Source of the DNA: Antilocapra americana
Lineage: Eukaryota; Chordata; Mammalia; Artiodactyla; Antilocapridae
NCBI GenBank assembly: GCA_007570785.1
Contig: ML664161.1
Span: 17,525,101-17,589,100 of the forward strand
Length of the DNA: 64,000 nucleotides
Reading direction: 5' to 3'
The position numbers and the translations under genes were made by a program. Below the pieces are notes generated by a model. The model was not told the DNA's origin and did not search any database. It worked only from the letters and a program-made list of their open reading frames with translations. This document shows, one piece after another, positions 22,610 to 34,534 of this stretch (position 1 is the stretch's first letter; every line of letters starts with the position of its first letter).

Positions 22610-22763
22610 CTACCAGGCTCCTCCATCCGTGGAATTTTCCAGGCAAGACTACTGGAGTGGGTTGCCATTTCCTTCTCCAGGGGATCTTCCCAACCCAGGG
22701 ATCAAACCTGGGCTTCCCACATTGCAGGCAGACACTTTACCATCTGAGCCACTTGGGAAGCAG
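22610..22763 (-). repeat. Bov-tA SINE, truncated tail, with target duplication
   Basis: Minus-strand Bov-tA lacking the distal BovA tail (starts 'gctaccaggctcctcc'). CTAATATTAA flanks it on both sides (about 22598 and 22764), which fixes the insertion limits. Confidence 0.9.
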
Positions 22764-23130
22764 CCTAATATTAAACTGCAGAAACAGAATCGAAGAGGTA
22801 AAATTGCAATGAAGAAAAGCAAATAATAACATAAATTTCTGGCATTAAATATGAAGAATATCTCTATTTTCTATAACACAGTGCAGCTGTGGACATAATT
22901 TAAAATGCTCCCATTCTAATCCTGTCAGGATGAATTTTACCAAAGTAGGCCATCATCACTCCCGCCCCTATCGCCTGCACCCAGTCTGCATTGCTGTAGA
23001 AGACTTTAATGTGGGGGGGCCCTTCTCACCAAGCTGCTCCAGGTGTCCCCCCAGTCACGAGCCCTGAGGCGAAGGCCCAGAGTAGGTTGTAGGGATCAGT
23101 ATAGGTTAGGAAGAGGACAATCCATTTGCA
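22764..23130. other. Unassigned, partly GC-richer sequence
   Basis: 22920-23090 is richer in G+C than its surroundings and holds C and G runs. No repeat or gene recognised. Confidence 0.45.
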
Positions 23131-23134
23131 GTAT

Positions 23135-23250
23135 AAAGTGTGGGTTCTAATCCTGGCTCTGCCTCCTATTAAATAGGTAATCTTGTCAATTCATATAGTT
23201 TTATGAAGTTTTGTAGGCACCAGTATTTTCATCTGTGGATGAGGCTGATC
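23135..23250 (+). repeat. MIR SINE fragment
   Basis: Text 'gggttctaatcctggctctgcc' split across the core, then 'ttttcatctgtggatgagg', matches MIR. Confidence 0.65.
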
Positions 23251-23470
23251 ATTTCCATCCTGCCTTCCCCGGTAGGTGGTGGATGGTGGCAAACATGCAG
23301 TGTCAGCGTGCCTCGTGACCGGTGTGGTGCTGTGAATGCTGCCACCATGAGCTCTTCGGGATTTCTGGGGGGGAGCTCGATACTGGGTTTTCCTAGTAAC
23401 GCTGTAAAGGCTTGTGCCCAGCAGTGGGAAAAGAAGACATTTTCCAGAAAATCAACCTGAGGGTTTGCCA
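23251..23470. other. Non-repeat segment with short Kozak-like frame
   Basis: This segment is CpG-containing and not recognised as a repeat. ATG at 23347 sits in a strong context (GCCACCATGA) and opens a 37-codon frame to 23460. The reverse strand is also open over 80 codons. No homology recognised. A chance frame is the likeliest reading. Confidence 0.3.
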
Positions 23471-23754
23471 CTAAAATTTTGTCCTCTGGTTTGTAATATT
23501 TGTTTTGTTGTTGTCCTTTGGTTTCACTTACTTAGGCTATATCCTGTTCACTCTTTAACAATATTATGGCTGTATTTTGGTGGCTAATTTGCTACTTTTT
23601 GTAGATTTTGACTTAGAATAGCCTTTTGACAGCTACACAAAAATGTTTAGGTTGTTTCCAAAGACATGTTTCCCTTTAAGCCATGATGCAAAACCCCAGG
23701 TGTGCCAATGGGACCTGGTGTCTACTTCACTGGGGTCCTCCCCCTCTTTACTTG

Positions 23755-23962
23755 ACAAATGCAATCCTCTGGGTCAGAGCTTTGCAAACTGGAGTGATTA
23801 TTGCTATCAGCTGGAGGGCTGTTAAAATACTGGTTGACTCACTATTTCTGTTTCACTGTCTTGGGTGGAGGTCCAAGAATTTGTATTTCTAATGGGTTCC
23901 AGGTGATGCTGTTGTTAATGCTGCTGGTTCGGGGGCCATGCTTTAAGAACCACTGATCTAAA
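23755..23962 (-). repeat. MER5A-like hAT element
   Basis: Minus-strand MER5A: begins 'agagctttgcaaactggag' and ends 'gccatgctttaagaaccactg', the inverted terminal part of the family. Non-coding. Confidence 0.72.
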
Positions 23963-23999
23963 ACCTAAGGCAGGGTTTCTTTAAGATGGTTTTAAAAGG

Positions 24000-24175
24000 A
24001 CTGCCTTGCTCTTAAAAGGACCGCCTTATTCAATAACACCCAGCATTTGGTAAGAAGGCAGATCCTTGGTTCCAACCCCAGCTCTGAGGAAGCAGATTCT
24101 CTGCGTTTCGGGAACCTCAGATTCCATCTCAGAGGTGAGTCTCCTGCATTTTAATGTCTGAGAACCACTGATTTG
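24000..24175. repeat. Probable hAT (MER5-type) fragment
   Basis: Text ending 'ctgagaaccactg' suggests another MER5-type terminus. The body is too diverged to align by eye. Confidence 0.4.
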
Positions 24176-24365
24176 TGCACAATTCTCATCCCTGTATGCA
24201 CGTTAGAATTATGTGGAGAGTTAAAAAGTGGCCAATACCTACTCCTCCTCCCACACCCCTGGAAATTCTGTTTCAAGTGGTTTGGGGTGGGACCCAAGCA
24301 ACAGGATTTTTTTTAAAAAAAACAGCCCAGTGATTCTAATGTGCAGCTAGTCCTATGGACTAATG
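24176..24365 (+). repeat. MER5-type hAT element
   Basis: Recognisable by 'gcacgttagaattatgtgg', 'gtttggggtgggacccaag' and 'gtgattctaatgtgcagct', which together match MER5A-type non-autonomous hAT copies. Confidence 0.65.
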
Positions 24366-27029
24366 AGGGAACAGGTTGAGCTTATTGTTCTATATCTTGA
24401 GGTTTTAAGATTCTGTAGGAACTGGTGTGGGTCTTTTGAGATTCAAGGTTTTTCGGGAATGCAGCCCAAAGTGATAATAAACTCATTTAAGGCTAAGACC
24501 ACTAGTGAGGACGTACCATGGGAAAAGCTGAAAAGCACCTACTTTGAAGAGAGTGAGTTATCTGTTTGTAATTATATGTTTATAATTGCAAGCTATAAAT
24601 CTAATGTTATTTTGCTAACTATATTTTGTTTAGTCTGAGATTTAATTAATATGTTTGTCTTATTTTGTGGTAACTGGTTATGTATCTGATGGCTCTGTTA
24701 AATATCTTAGACTCTCCTATGAAGACACTTTAGATTTTTAGATTTATTCCCTACAATAGCAGAGAGAAGAAACAGGTGGTCAGATTTCAATTTAAGATTA
24801 ACACAGGAGCTCTGTGGAGGGACTGAATGATTAGGGATGGGAAGAGAACGTTGGAGAAGTAAAAGCAAATATAGGAAGTGGTCATGTTTAAATCAGAGAA
24901 GGCTAGGATTCTACATCCATGAGAATGTAGGGAGCAGGAAGGGGGTCAGGATAGCTGTGACAAAATTCTCCTGAACTTTCCAGGACATTGAGAACTTGCT
25001 TTTGAAGACATTTTGTATTTATAGCTGCCTCTTTAGTCTTGGAGACCTGAAATACTTCCAGAGGGTCTAGGAACATGAAGCAAACAGTGCCTCACTGGTC
25101 CATGGAGTTGAAGCTTCTTAGGACAGTGTCTTGGAAACCAGTGTGGAATTTTGTTCCTGTAGCATTTCACTAGGGCTCTAAGTCTGCAGCTCTGAAGCAG
25201 AGATGGTAGACATCGGGCGTTAATGGAGTTCTCTGACCTATTTATTTTGGAGGTGGCAGTCAGACAGTTCAGGTTATCTGGGGAAGTTATACTGAGAGCT
25301 CAGTGACCTTGTCTTGCAAACATACCACCAAGTAACAGTCTATTTGAGATCAGTGAAATTGTGGATGTGAAGGGCCTGTGGCTCCTCAAGGATGTGTGTT
25401 CCTGTTCCTAACAAATGCTATTTTGGGTCTGTCTCTAGGGGTGAGCAGTGTTCAGGGTCATTCACAGGGGAGAGAAGGCTCTGTGTCTGTCATTTCCTGA
25501 TAGAATAAGCACAACAATTCACACAATATCTATTTTTCTTCAGTCTGTGGGGATTTTTTTCAGCACAGCTTTTACACATCTGGTCCTGAGAGAATCCACA
25601 CTGTTGCTACTCACCCGGCAGCCCTGACCACAATATTGGCAGTGATTTTGGAGTTCTAACTGATGAAATCAACCATTTTCAATAGACATTTCCTCCCTGC
25701 TTTGCATATTTCCTCTAGCTGCACCCCCTCCTCACTTGACAGATGCTGCTTTCTCTGTATCAGTGGACTTTTCCAGGCCCCTCCTCTTTACACTGGCCCT
25801 CTGAGCAGACATTTACAGAAATTATCCTGTTCAGTTTCATTACTCTGCTCTCACAGCTAGTCTTAGCTCACTTGAAGGAGAGCTTGGTTGCATTGAATTT
25901 TTGTCTGCTTCCTAGTTCCTGGAGTTTTACCTCCACTCATCTCATCTCAGCTCCTCCTCCTATTTACCTGAGCTCTCTCTGTTGCCCGAGAGCAAATGGA
26001 ACACCCAAGACCAGGTTTCCCAGACATAGTCAGTCTGTTCAGTATGATAATTTTTCAATTAGTGGTCTACTATTCTTAAATATCATTGAGACCATTCATT
26101 TTCTCTAAAACATCTTTTGTGTTCTAACAAACATTTTCCATTTCTTAGTACTTTTGTAATTCTGATTGATTTTGATTACATATTTGTAGAGTGTTTCTTT
26201 TTTCCCTGAAGAGACATAAAAAGCCCTAAACATTTTCTTCTTTCTGTTTGTTCAGGGAGTCTCTGAGATAGTCACACTCACACATAAATGAATGAATAAA
26301 ACTGAGAATGATTGGCCCAGATGAGAGGCCACTAGAATTTTCTTACTCTTCCAACTGCCTCTACTGGGTAGTGTCCTTCACATCCACCTGTGTTGACCCC
26401 AAAGCTACTGTGCTCTTCCTCACCCTATGGGAGACCAGTTTTTGCTTCCTGATCTAACTTAATGAAGCCCAGGGCAGGGTTTGGTGTGGGTGGGGGGTGG
26501 GGGGGAATGGTCAGCTGGAGAGGAGCATGGAGGAAGGGAAGAGGAAGTACCTGGGCTCTCTTCACACCTGTCTGCTGCTCTGGTCCCAGGACAGTCTTAT
26601 TCTGGCCTCTCCTTCCACAAAGCCCTCTTCCTGGAATCCCCTTCTCCAGCACTTGGCATAAAACAGACATCCAGTGCTCTCCCTGTGCACTGTAGAAACT
26701 CTTACTTCATTCATGGTGTCCTACTTGGCTTACTGATGACACCTCCGTACTCTGTATAACCAGTGGGTTTAGGTCTCCATGCATGGTCCTCTGCTAGTCC
26801 AGAGACCCACTGAAACTATAAAAGGATTTGTTTAAGTGTGTATGCATATATGCATTTTGTTTAAATTGTATACACATGAACATTCCTCTGAATATGTTTT
26901 CCTGGGGAGAGAGTTCATAGCTTTTTATCAGATTCTCAATGAGTAATATGATCCAGACATACTTTAAAATGTCAAGGAATAACCACTAGTGTGGCAGTGG
27001 ATGGCCTGGAGGCAGTGTTTAGTTCAAAA
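24366..27029. other. Long unassigned stretch
   Basis: No repeat family or gene recognised with confidence. Frames reach 121 codons (25743-26108, plus) but overlap others and show no domain. It contains a G-run cluster at 26488-26505. Confidence 0.45.
26488..26505 (+). other. G-quadruplex-type G-run cluster
   Basis: The plus strand reads GGGTGGGGGGTGGGGGGG, enough G-runs of three or more, with single-base loops, for an intramolecular quadruplex. The rest of the locus is AT-rich. Confidence 0.6.
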
Positions 27030-27720
27030 ACAAATATTTATTGAGTTTATGTAGTGTGGCTTCCCTAGTGGCTCAGAGAGTAAAGAGTCTGCCTGCGGTG
27101 TAAGAGACCCAGGATCGATCCCTGGATTGGGAAGATCTCCTGGGAAAGAGAATAGCAGCCCATTCCAGTATTCTTGCCTGGGAATTCCCATGAACAGAGA
27201 AGCCTGGCAAGAGTTGGACACGACTGAGTGACTTCACTTTCTTTCTTTGTTTGTATAATGTGCCAGAAACTGTTCAAGGCTCTTGATACAACAGTGAACA
27301 ATAACAACATTCCCCCAAATCCTTACCACATGAAGTTTTACATTTCAGTTTGGGGAGACAGGCAGCAGACAGTATACACTACACGTTCTAAAGTACACTA
27401 GAGGGTGTTAAGTGCCATGGAAAAATAAAACAGAGATCAGGGAGGTAGGAGGAGAGAAGGGTTGCTATAATTTCAGGGTAGGCCTCATTGAGAAAATGAT
27501 ATTTTAGAGAAATCTTAAAAAGGACAGGAATCATGTGGCTATTGAGGGAAGACTTTGGCAGGCAGAGTGAACAGCTGGTGCAGTGACTCCAAGGTGGGAG
27601 TAAACCTGGCCTGTTAAGAGTGGTGGGGTGGAGCGAGTGAGAAGGATTGGCAGCGAGTCAAAGGCTAATGACGTGTGCACGTGGTTGTGCATGTGTTTTT
27701 GGTTGGTTGGGAATGCATTA
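27030..27720 (-). repeat. L2 LINE (-), split by a SINE
   Basis: Minus-strand L2: 'aatgtgccagaaactgttc', 'tgtggctattgagggaag', 'aggtgggagtaaacctgg'. The start at 27030 ('aatatttattgagtttatg') is the L2 3' end. A Bov-tA at 27058-27240 divides it. Confidence 0.7.
27058..27240 (+). repeat. Bov-tA SINE
   Basis: Plus-strand Bov-tA from 'ggcttccctagtggctcag' to 'gactgagtgacttcacttt'. A small internal deletion removes the 'ggctacagtccatggggtcg' block. Confidence 0.88.
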
Positions 27721-28685
27721 TCCTTTTTTTCATTTAAGACAATGAAATATGATCCACTACAATCTGATTTTGTAACTAAAGATGCTTTCAGCAGTGGCTA
27801 GGTTTTGGATAATAAGGGATGCCAGAATTAGGAATCCAATAGTTGAGGGAGGATGAGTTTGAATTATTTGGGTTATAAGGATACATTCTGTTTCCTTGAT
27901 TCAAAGACCCTCACTCCCTCAAAGAACCTCTCTTCTCTATCCCTATTTAAAACCAATTGAAAAGTAATTCAGTAGAAATCAGATGGAGAGTAAATCTCAT
28001 CAGTTTTATTGATGATAGATTTGAGTATTCTAAGCAGAAACACTTTGCAATGTTGATGTTTCCCACTGAGCTGGGTGTAGCAAAAAGGAGGTTGAGATCC
28101 AATGTTCCCCACTTGGGACTTTGGTTTAAATCAGCTTCACTAAACTAAGAGATTTGGTCCAATTGCTCTGGTCCACCAAGTGACTTAACTCAACCAACCT
28201 CCAGGGTGAGATGTGAGGGGCTGGTTATAATACAGGAAGTCATAATTCAAAATTTTCCTCTCTAGCATTGTGGCTGCCCGAGTCACTCTGGTGTCCTTAA
28301 GAGAATATAGTAGCAGCTCCCTTTTGATGGGGAAATGGTTTACTGTGCCACCTGGAGACCAGGAGGCTAGCCAAATGTAAGCCTGCACTTAGGGACCCTT
28401 ATCACCCAAGAAAAGAGATGTAATTCCCAAGTTTTATGTTTTGAGTATCTGAAAGTGGATACTGTGAAGGATGCTTTTGGAGAGAAGGTGGGAATAGATG
28501 AGTACCTGATTGTCCTTGCTGCCTTTTTGAAAATTAGTTTCAGTGCCAGAATATTATTAGGAAACCATAGGCTCCTGTGTATGTGTATGTCTGGGGAGGT
28601 GTTGGTGATGGAAGGGAGAGATAGGGAGAAATATAGTGATATTTTACTTTTTTTATTTAAAATGAACTTTAAATAAGTGTGGCTT
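27721..28685. other. Unassigned sequence
   Basis: Nothing recognised. A 117-codon minus frame at 28367-28720 has no known motif and runs into an L1 fragment. Confidence 0.45.
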
Positions 28686-28689
28686 TCAT

Positions 28690-28860
28690 TTTTTTTAATT
28701 TGAAATAAATACTTAAACATTAAAAAGGACTATAAGTTCTCCCTGTTTTTCTCTCAAAATTCCCCTCAGAGGTAACTACCATTATCAAGTTTTTGTGAAT
28801 CCTTTCAGAGATATTTTTGCACAATAATATTTGTTTTACATAAACGATTAATGTTAAAGA
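28690..28860 (-). repeat. Ancient L1 3' end fragment
   Basis: Minus-strand old L1, recognisable by 'agaggtaactaccattatc' and 'cctttcagagatatttttgc'. Confidence 0.55.
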
Positions 28861-29098
28861 TACTTCCAGAGAAATACATTGGGTAGTTTAGTTAAACTTA
28901 GAGGCATTTGTAATATATGATGTCAATATCAACTCCACTATGTGATACCTTACTGTAAGAAAAACCCTTTTTATTAGGCATACATTTGCATACAGTTGAT
29001 GACTTAAAACCCATTAAAGAGAAAAGACTCCAAATATAATGGTTATTGAAAAGGCATCATTTGTACCAATGTGTTTCAATGTGTGTATTTTAGATTTG

Positions 29099-29634
29099 TT
29101 TTTTTTTTTTGCATCACTAATTGTTTATTTCATTGCTTAGAAAAGTGGTTATATCAATACTTAATTTCATAAAAACTTATTTATTTGACTACTTGTTCTT
29201 AGTGAGTAAAACTTACAAATTATAGAAAACTGCTGCTCTTTTTAGTAATTATTATTCCAACAGGCATATTAGTAATTGGCAGTCTTCTTTGGCAATGAAA
29301 TACCATCTTACTTTTGTTTTTTATGTTACTATCATCTATAGAATAATTTTTTTTTATTAAACATTTTTTTTATTAGTTTTGCCAAACAATGACATGATAT
29401 CACCATGGGTTTACATATGCTCCCCCTCCAGAACCCCCCTCCCTCCTCCCTCCTCCTGGGAAATCTCGTTGCACCAGTCCCAAGCATCAATCCTGGGCCG
29501 GCTATTGCTTAGACATATGATAATTAACATGTTTCAATGCCATTCTCCCATATCATCCCACCCTTTCCCTCATCCACAGAGGCCCTGAGTCTATTCTATA
29601 CATCTGCGTTCCTTTTGCTGTCTCGCATGCTGGG
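29099..29634 (-). mobile_element. Young L1 3' end with candidate 3' transduction
   Basis: Minus-strand L1 3'UTR (about 29379-29634, 'gacatgatatcaccatggg' type) with its own A-rich end at 29347-29378. It is followed by 236 bp of non-L1 DNA (29111-29346) and a second tail of 12 T (29099-29110). TTTAGATTTGTTTTTT occurs at both outer edges (29089 onwards and 29635-29650). An AATAAA (minus strand, 29124-29129) lies 13 bases before the second tail. Together these fit read-through past the L1 signal and insertion of the downstream flank. Confidence 0.75.
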
Positions 29635-29650
29635 TTTAGATTTGTTTTTT

Positions 29651-30205
29651 CTTCAATGTCTGTCATGTATGCTTCCATGGTTACCAGGTAATAGACACAA
29701 TGGAAATAAAAATGTATAGAGAACTGACATGGAATTATTATAGCAGATTTCCTCCACAAAGGACATTCATTGTTACCACTGTTTCCTCTGGGTTATTTGG
29801 AAACTTAAACAGGCCCTGGATATAAAAGGTAGATATATACTTATTGGGTAGCTGGTACTTTTCTCTAAGTACGGCTTTACGTACTTTGGAATTACATTAG
29901 CCTATCTCTGAAAACCAAATTTACAGTAAACAGTGGAGTTAATGTCTAAGTAAAAGCACTTACTGCATTCCCAAAGTTATCAATTCTGGCAGAAGTGCTG
30001 TGGGAATGAGGTACAATGGCAGTCACAGTAAAAAAAAAAGCAAAAACTTAGATTCTGTTCTTAAAAGCAGGTGAAGATGAAAGTTGCACAATTTCCTACG
30101 TTTAATGTTCTGAGATTTTAAAAAAGAGAAAAATATTCCCCAACGATAACAACTGAAAGCAGGTAGGATGGGGAAGTGGCTTGGAAAAATGGAAAATGCT
30201 CTGCC
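29651..30205. other. Unassigned sequence
   Basis: No repeat or gene recognised. Confidence 0.45.
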
Positions 30206-30209
30206 CTAG

Positions 30210-30355
30210 AAATAGTTGTGAGTTATTCTCCCAGCTTTGCTACCTCATGGATGACCTTAATCTTGATCAGATATTCAGCCTCTTCTGACATCAGGTTTTT
30301 CATCTCTCAAACTTGGTAAGTAATCTCTCAGGTTGCTTCCAAATCCAACATTTTA
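30210..30355 (+). repeat. MIR-like SINE fragment
   Basis: Weak MIR pattern: 'ctcccagctttgctacctc', 'gatgaccttaatcttgatc' and 'ggttgcttccaaatccaac'. Diverged. Confidence 0.45.
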
Positions 30356-31199
30356 TCATGTTAGGAAAGGAGTTCAAGTAATGCATTCTTGTCTCAATTC
30401 CACATTGAGATATTTGTCTGATAAATTATTGCATCTCTCTCAAAATACTTAACAGCTGCCTGGTCCTGCTAATAGTAGTTCTTGTTTAGTTATTCTTCAG
30501 CAGCAAAATTAGATAATCACAACTAGTCTCAACTGAGTTTTTGGTTAGTTACTGAAACCATGGCAGCAGTTGTTTCAATTGCTCATATATATTTTCTTTT
30601 TCTTTTTTAACTTATTGTTTTCCCTCATCAGCCACAAACTGAGATTAAACTGAGATTTTAGGAATTAGTAATAATTCATTATTGCTGAATATATTTTAAA
30701 AAATGATAAAAGGACATTAAAAATTTAAGGACACTAAAAAATTTGTGAAAAAATGCAGGAAAAAAAGCACAAATCAAGAATTTAGAGCTCAGTGAATTAT
30801 CATTAGGTGCCCATGCCCATGTAATCACTATATGGCATAGAGATAGAATATTGCCAGTGCCCCAAAAGCTTTCCTCATGACACCTTTATACTCCTCACTT
30901 TTTGAAACAAGACTAAACTCTCTTAGTCTTGCCGTTTTTGAACTTTATGTAAGTGAACTCACAATACTATGTATTTTGTATCTAACTTCCTTCACTCAAT
31001 ATTAAGAGATTGTTCATGTCATTACTTGTAGTTCTTTGATTTTAATAGTTGGTATACTCGTATATCACAACAATTTATGCATTGATTCTACTGTTATTAC
31101 ACATTAGGGTTGGTTTTAGTTTGGAGTTTCTAAGTATAGTGCTTCTCTGAACATTTTTGGGCATATATTTGGGGCATATGGGCACAGTTTTATACTGAG

Positions 31200-31402
31200 T
31201 GACAGTCACTCAGTTGTGGCCGACTCATTGTGACCCAGTGGACTGTAGCCTGCCTGATTCCTCTGTCCATGGAATTCTCCAGGCAAGAATGCTGGAGTGG
31301 GTTGCCATTTCCTTCTCTAGGGGATCTTCCCAACCCAGGGATCAAGCCCTGGTCTCCTACATTGTAGGCGGATTCTTTACCATCTGAACCACCAGGGAAG
31401 CC
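31200..31402 (-). repeat. Bov-tA SINE with extra 5' sequence
   Basis: Minus-strand Bov-tA with full tail and head. The target duplication AGTTTTATA(C/T)TGAG is at 31186-31199 and 31455-31468. The right copy lies 52 bp beyond the SINE head. The inserted unit therefore includes 52 bp (31403-31454) that are neither SINE nor the L1 target. Confidence 0.85.
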
Positions 31403-31555
31403 TACTATTAAGAGACTCAAAAGTATTAAAACTACTAAGAAGTCTACTATTAAAAGTTTTATATTGAGCATACACCTAAGTGTGAGGTTGCTGGATCATA
31501 GTATACCTATAAATTTAGTAGAATGTCTATCAGTTTTCCAAAGTGGTTGTTTTAG

Positions 31556-31935
31556 TTAGTTTGGGCTGCTGTTGAATATAACAAAGTATCCTGGACTGGG
31601 TGGCTTATAAACAACAGAAATTTATTTCTTATAGTTTTGGAGACTGGAAGTCTGAGATTAGGTTACCAGCGTTAGTTAGGTTCTGGTGAGGTCTCTTTTC
31701 TGGGTTACAGGGTTACAGACTGCCAACTTCTTGCCATACCCATATGTGGCAGGAAGAGAGCAAGGGAGTTCTTCAGAGTCCCTTTTATAAAGACACTAAT
31801 TCCATGATGTAGGCTCCTGCATCATGACCTAATTACCTCACAAAGGCCCACCTTCTAAAGGCCTCACCATCACATTAAGGGTTAGGATTCAATATATGAA
31901 TTTGGGGGGACAGAAATGTTCAGTTCATTGCAGTG
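31556..31935 (-). repeat. MLT1-type MaLR LTR
   Basis: Minus-strand LTR with 'aacaacagaaatttatttctt', 'agactggaagtctgagatt', 'gacctaattacctcacaaagg' split, and 'gggttaggattcaatatatg'. Family-level assignment only. Confidence 0.7.
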
Positions 31936-32099
31936 ATTTTTGCTAATTTATGTAATCATCGGTAGTAGATGAGAATTTTCATTGCTCTAAATTCTTGACC
32001 TTTGGGATTGATAGTCTTACATTTTAGATGTTTCTATGAATGTGTAGATCTTGTGATTTTAATTTGCATTTCTTTGATTACTGTCAAGGTTAATGTACT

Positions 32100-32592
32100 A
32101 ATCAGAGTTCTCTAGAGAAACAGAACCAGTAGGGCATATATAATAAGATTTATATTTATATTTTTTATTTTATAATGCATCTATAAATATACATTTATTT
32201 ATTGTAAAGAATTGGCTCATGTGATTATGAAGCCTAAGAAGTCCCATGATCTGCCATCTATGAACTGGGGACCTGGGAAAGGTGGCATAATTCAGTTTAA
32301 CCTGAGGCCTGAAAACTAGAGGAGTTTATGGTGTAAATCCAGTCTTAAGACAGAGAAGATGAGATGCAATGTCCCAGCTGAAGACTTGAGACAGGAAAAC
32401 GGGCAAATTCTTCCTTTCTCCACCACTTCATTCACATCCAAAAGGGATTGGATAATGCTCATCCACACTGGGAAGGGCAATACAAATGCTAATATCATTT
32501 GAAAACATCTTCACAGTCATACCCAGAAATAATACTTAATTTGGCTTATATGTGCCCAATAAAACTGATGCATAAAATTAACCATTACCCTT
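32100..32592. repeat. Old mammalian interspersed repeat, family uncertain
   Basis: Begins near 'gagttctctagagaaacagaa' (shortened) and ends near 'cataaaattaaccattac', with 'gaattggctcatgtgatt' and 'gaagtcccatgatctgcc' between. I recognise this as a common mammalian repeat, probably LTR-derived, but cannot name it safely. Confidence 0.55.
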
Positions 32593-32819
32593 AAGTCAAT
32601 TTTCTGAAGTTTATGGGCCACTGATTTTGAATTAAATTTCTTTATAATCTGATTACTTAAAATCAGGTTATGTGATACTTTGATTTAATATACCAATATT
32701 GGATCTAAATGCTATTCTGTACATGCTTAAAATAGCATTAGCCATGATCATTCTAACATCTATGATAAATACCAAGCAAATAAGGCCATGTATTTAAAAA
32801 AATTAATGGTCACTTATTT

Positions 32820-34520
32820 TCATTTTTGTGAAGAATTAGGTCAAATTTCTTTATTTTTTCATTTTTCTTTTTATGTTTCACAAATATCTTTCCCCATAAA
32901 TTTGACATTTTACTCTTGTACGTGTTTTGATTAGTTGTTGTTCAGTCCCTAAGCTGTGTCTGACTTTTTGTGACTCCACGGACTGCAGCACACCAGGCTT
33001 CCCTGTCCTTCACCATCTCCTGTAGCTTGCTCAGACTCATATCCATTGAGTCAGTGATGCCATCCAACCATCTCATCCTCTGTCATGCCCTTCTCCTCCT
33101 GCCTTCAATCTTTCCCAGCATCGGGATCTTTTCCAATGAGTCAGCTTTTCACAACAGTTGGCCAAAGTATTGGAGCTTCAGCATCAGTCCTTCCAATGAA
33201 TATTCAGGGTTGATATCTTTTAGGATTGACTGGTTTGATCTTGCTGTCCAAGGGACTCTCAAGAGTCTTCACCAGAACAGCAATTTGAAAACATCAGTTC
33301 TTCAGTGCTCAGCCTTCTTTATGGTCAAACTCACACATCCATACTTGACTACTAGAAAGCCATAGCTTTGACTGTACAGATCTTTGTTGGTAAAGCGATG
33401 TCTCTCTCTCTCTTTAAAAACTGTTTAAAAAGATTATTTTCCTCTTTTTTGACTTAGATGTTTCTGCTTTTTAATACAAACTGTCTAGGTTTGTCATAGG
33501 ATTTCTTCCAAGGAGCAAGGTCTTTTAATTTCATAACTGCAGTCACTATTCACAGTGATTTTAGAGCCCAAGAAAATAAAATCTGTTTAGGAAATCTTTT
33601 TCTACTTAAAGATCAAGAATATATTCCTAATCTTAGTTTAATTATTTACTTTTTGTGTTTAAATCTTTAAATCAGCCAAAACTGAATTTTTCTGTTTTAT
33701 GTGAAGTGGCCAAATTTTGTTCTTTCCTATATAAATAGTTGACCCTGCATACCTTTTTGAAGAGTTGATCATTTTTCCCACTGCTCTAAGTGTTCTATTT
33801 GACATTATTCAAGTATCCACATAAATATGGATCTATTTTTGTGTTCTATTACTTTGGTGTATCTATCTATGCTTCTACCAATTCTACACTGTCCTAATCT
33901 GTACAGCTTTGTAATAAGCTATGTATGCCATCTGGTAGAATAAGGTCTCCCACATCAAGAATCTCTTGGTTATTTTGACCACTTTTATTTTCATGTGATT
34001 TTAAAGTCAACTTGCTCGTTTCCACACAATAAACTGTTAGGATTTTGAATGGAATTTTACTGAGCCTATGGATGAATTGTCATTTTAATGATACTGAATA
34101 TTCCAATTTTGAACATAGTATGTCAATCAATTCATTTAGAGTTTAAAAAATTTCTCCCAATAAAGTTTAGATTTTGTTTAAAAGTCTCAAATCTTTTGTT
34201 AAATCGATTACTAATTATTTGGTAGTTTTGTATTATTGCAAGTAGTACCTTTTAAAATATTTTACATACTACTTGTAGCCAACATATATAAAACAATTTC
34301 CATATATTTACTTTATATCTGGCAATCTTATTTGTTCTGATTCTAATAATTTATCTGTAGATTCATTTGAATTTTCTGTCTATAACTATTGCTTAGAGAA
34401 TAATGATTTTTAAAATCTTTTTGAATACTCTCATTTCTCTTGCTTTTTTATTCCATGTATACTTGAAAAAATGTATAATCTTTTTTTACTCATTATTGAA
34501 AATACTAATTAAGTAAAAAT
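32820..34520 (-). repeat. Ancient L1 (-), interrupted by BovB
   Basis: Minus-strand old L1 ORF2 (33586-34520): 'ttgagaagagttgatc'-like and 'gtctcccacatcaagaatctc' segments, 'aatggaattttactgagcc'. The piece before BovB (32820-32935) probably belongs to the same element. Highly diverged. Confidence 0.55.
32936..33585 (-). repeat. BovB LINE 3' part
   Basis: Minus-strand BovB of the older subtype, about 650 bp, from 'gttgttcagtccctaagc' to 'gagcccaagaaaataaaat'. A foreign AT-rich insert of about 60 bp lies near 33405-33465, within the sequence that should read continuously. Frames are broken. Confidence 0.9.
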
Positions 34521-34534
34521 AAAATATACAGTTG

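Larger units (their letters stand above)
30800..32100 (-). repeat. Ancient L1 (-), interrupted by SINE and LTR
   Basis: Minus-strand old L1. Text such as 'tgtaagtgaactcacaatac' and 'aagtgtgaggttgctggatc' runs across the SINE and then continues past the LTR as 'gtgattttaatttgcatttc'. Insertions at 31200-31454 and 31556-31935 separate the parts. No usable frame. Confidence 0.6.
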
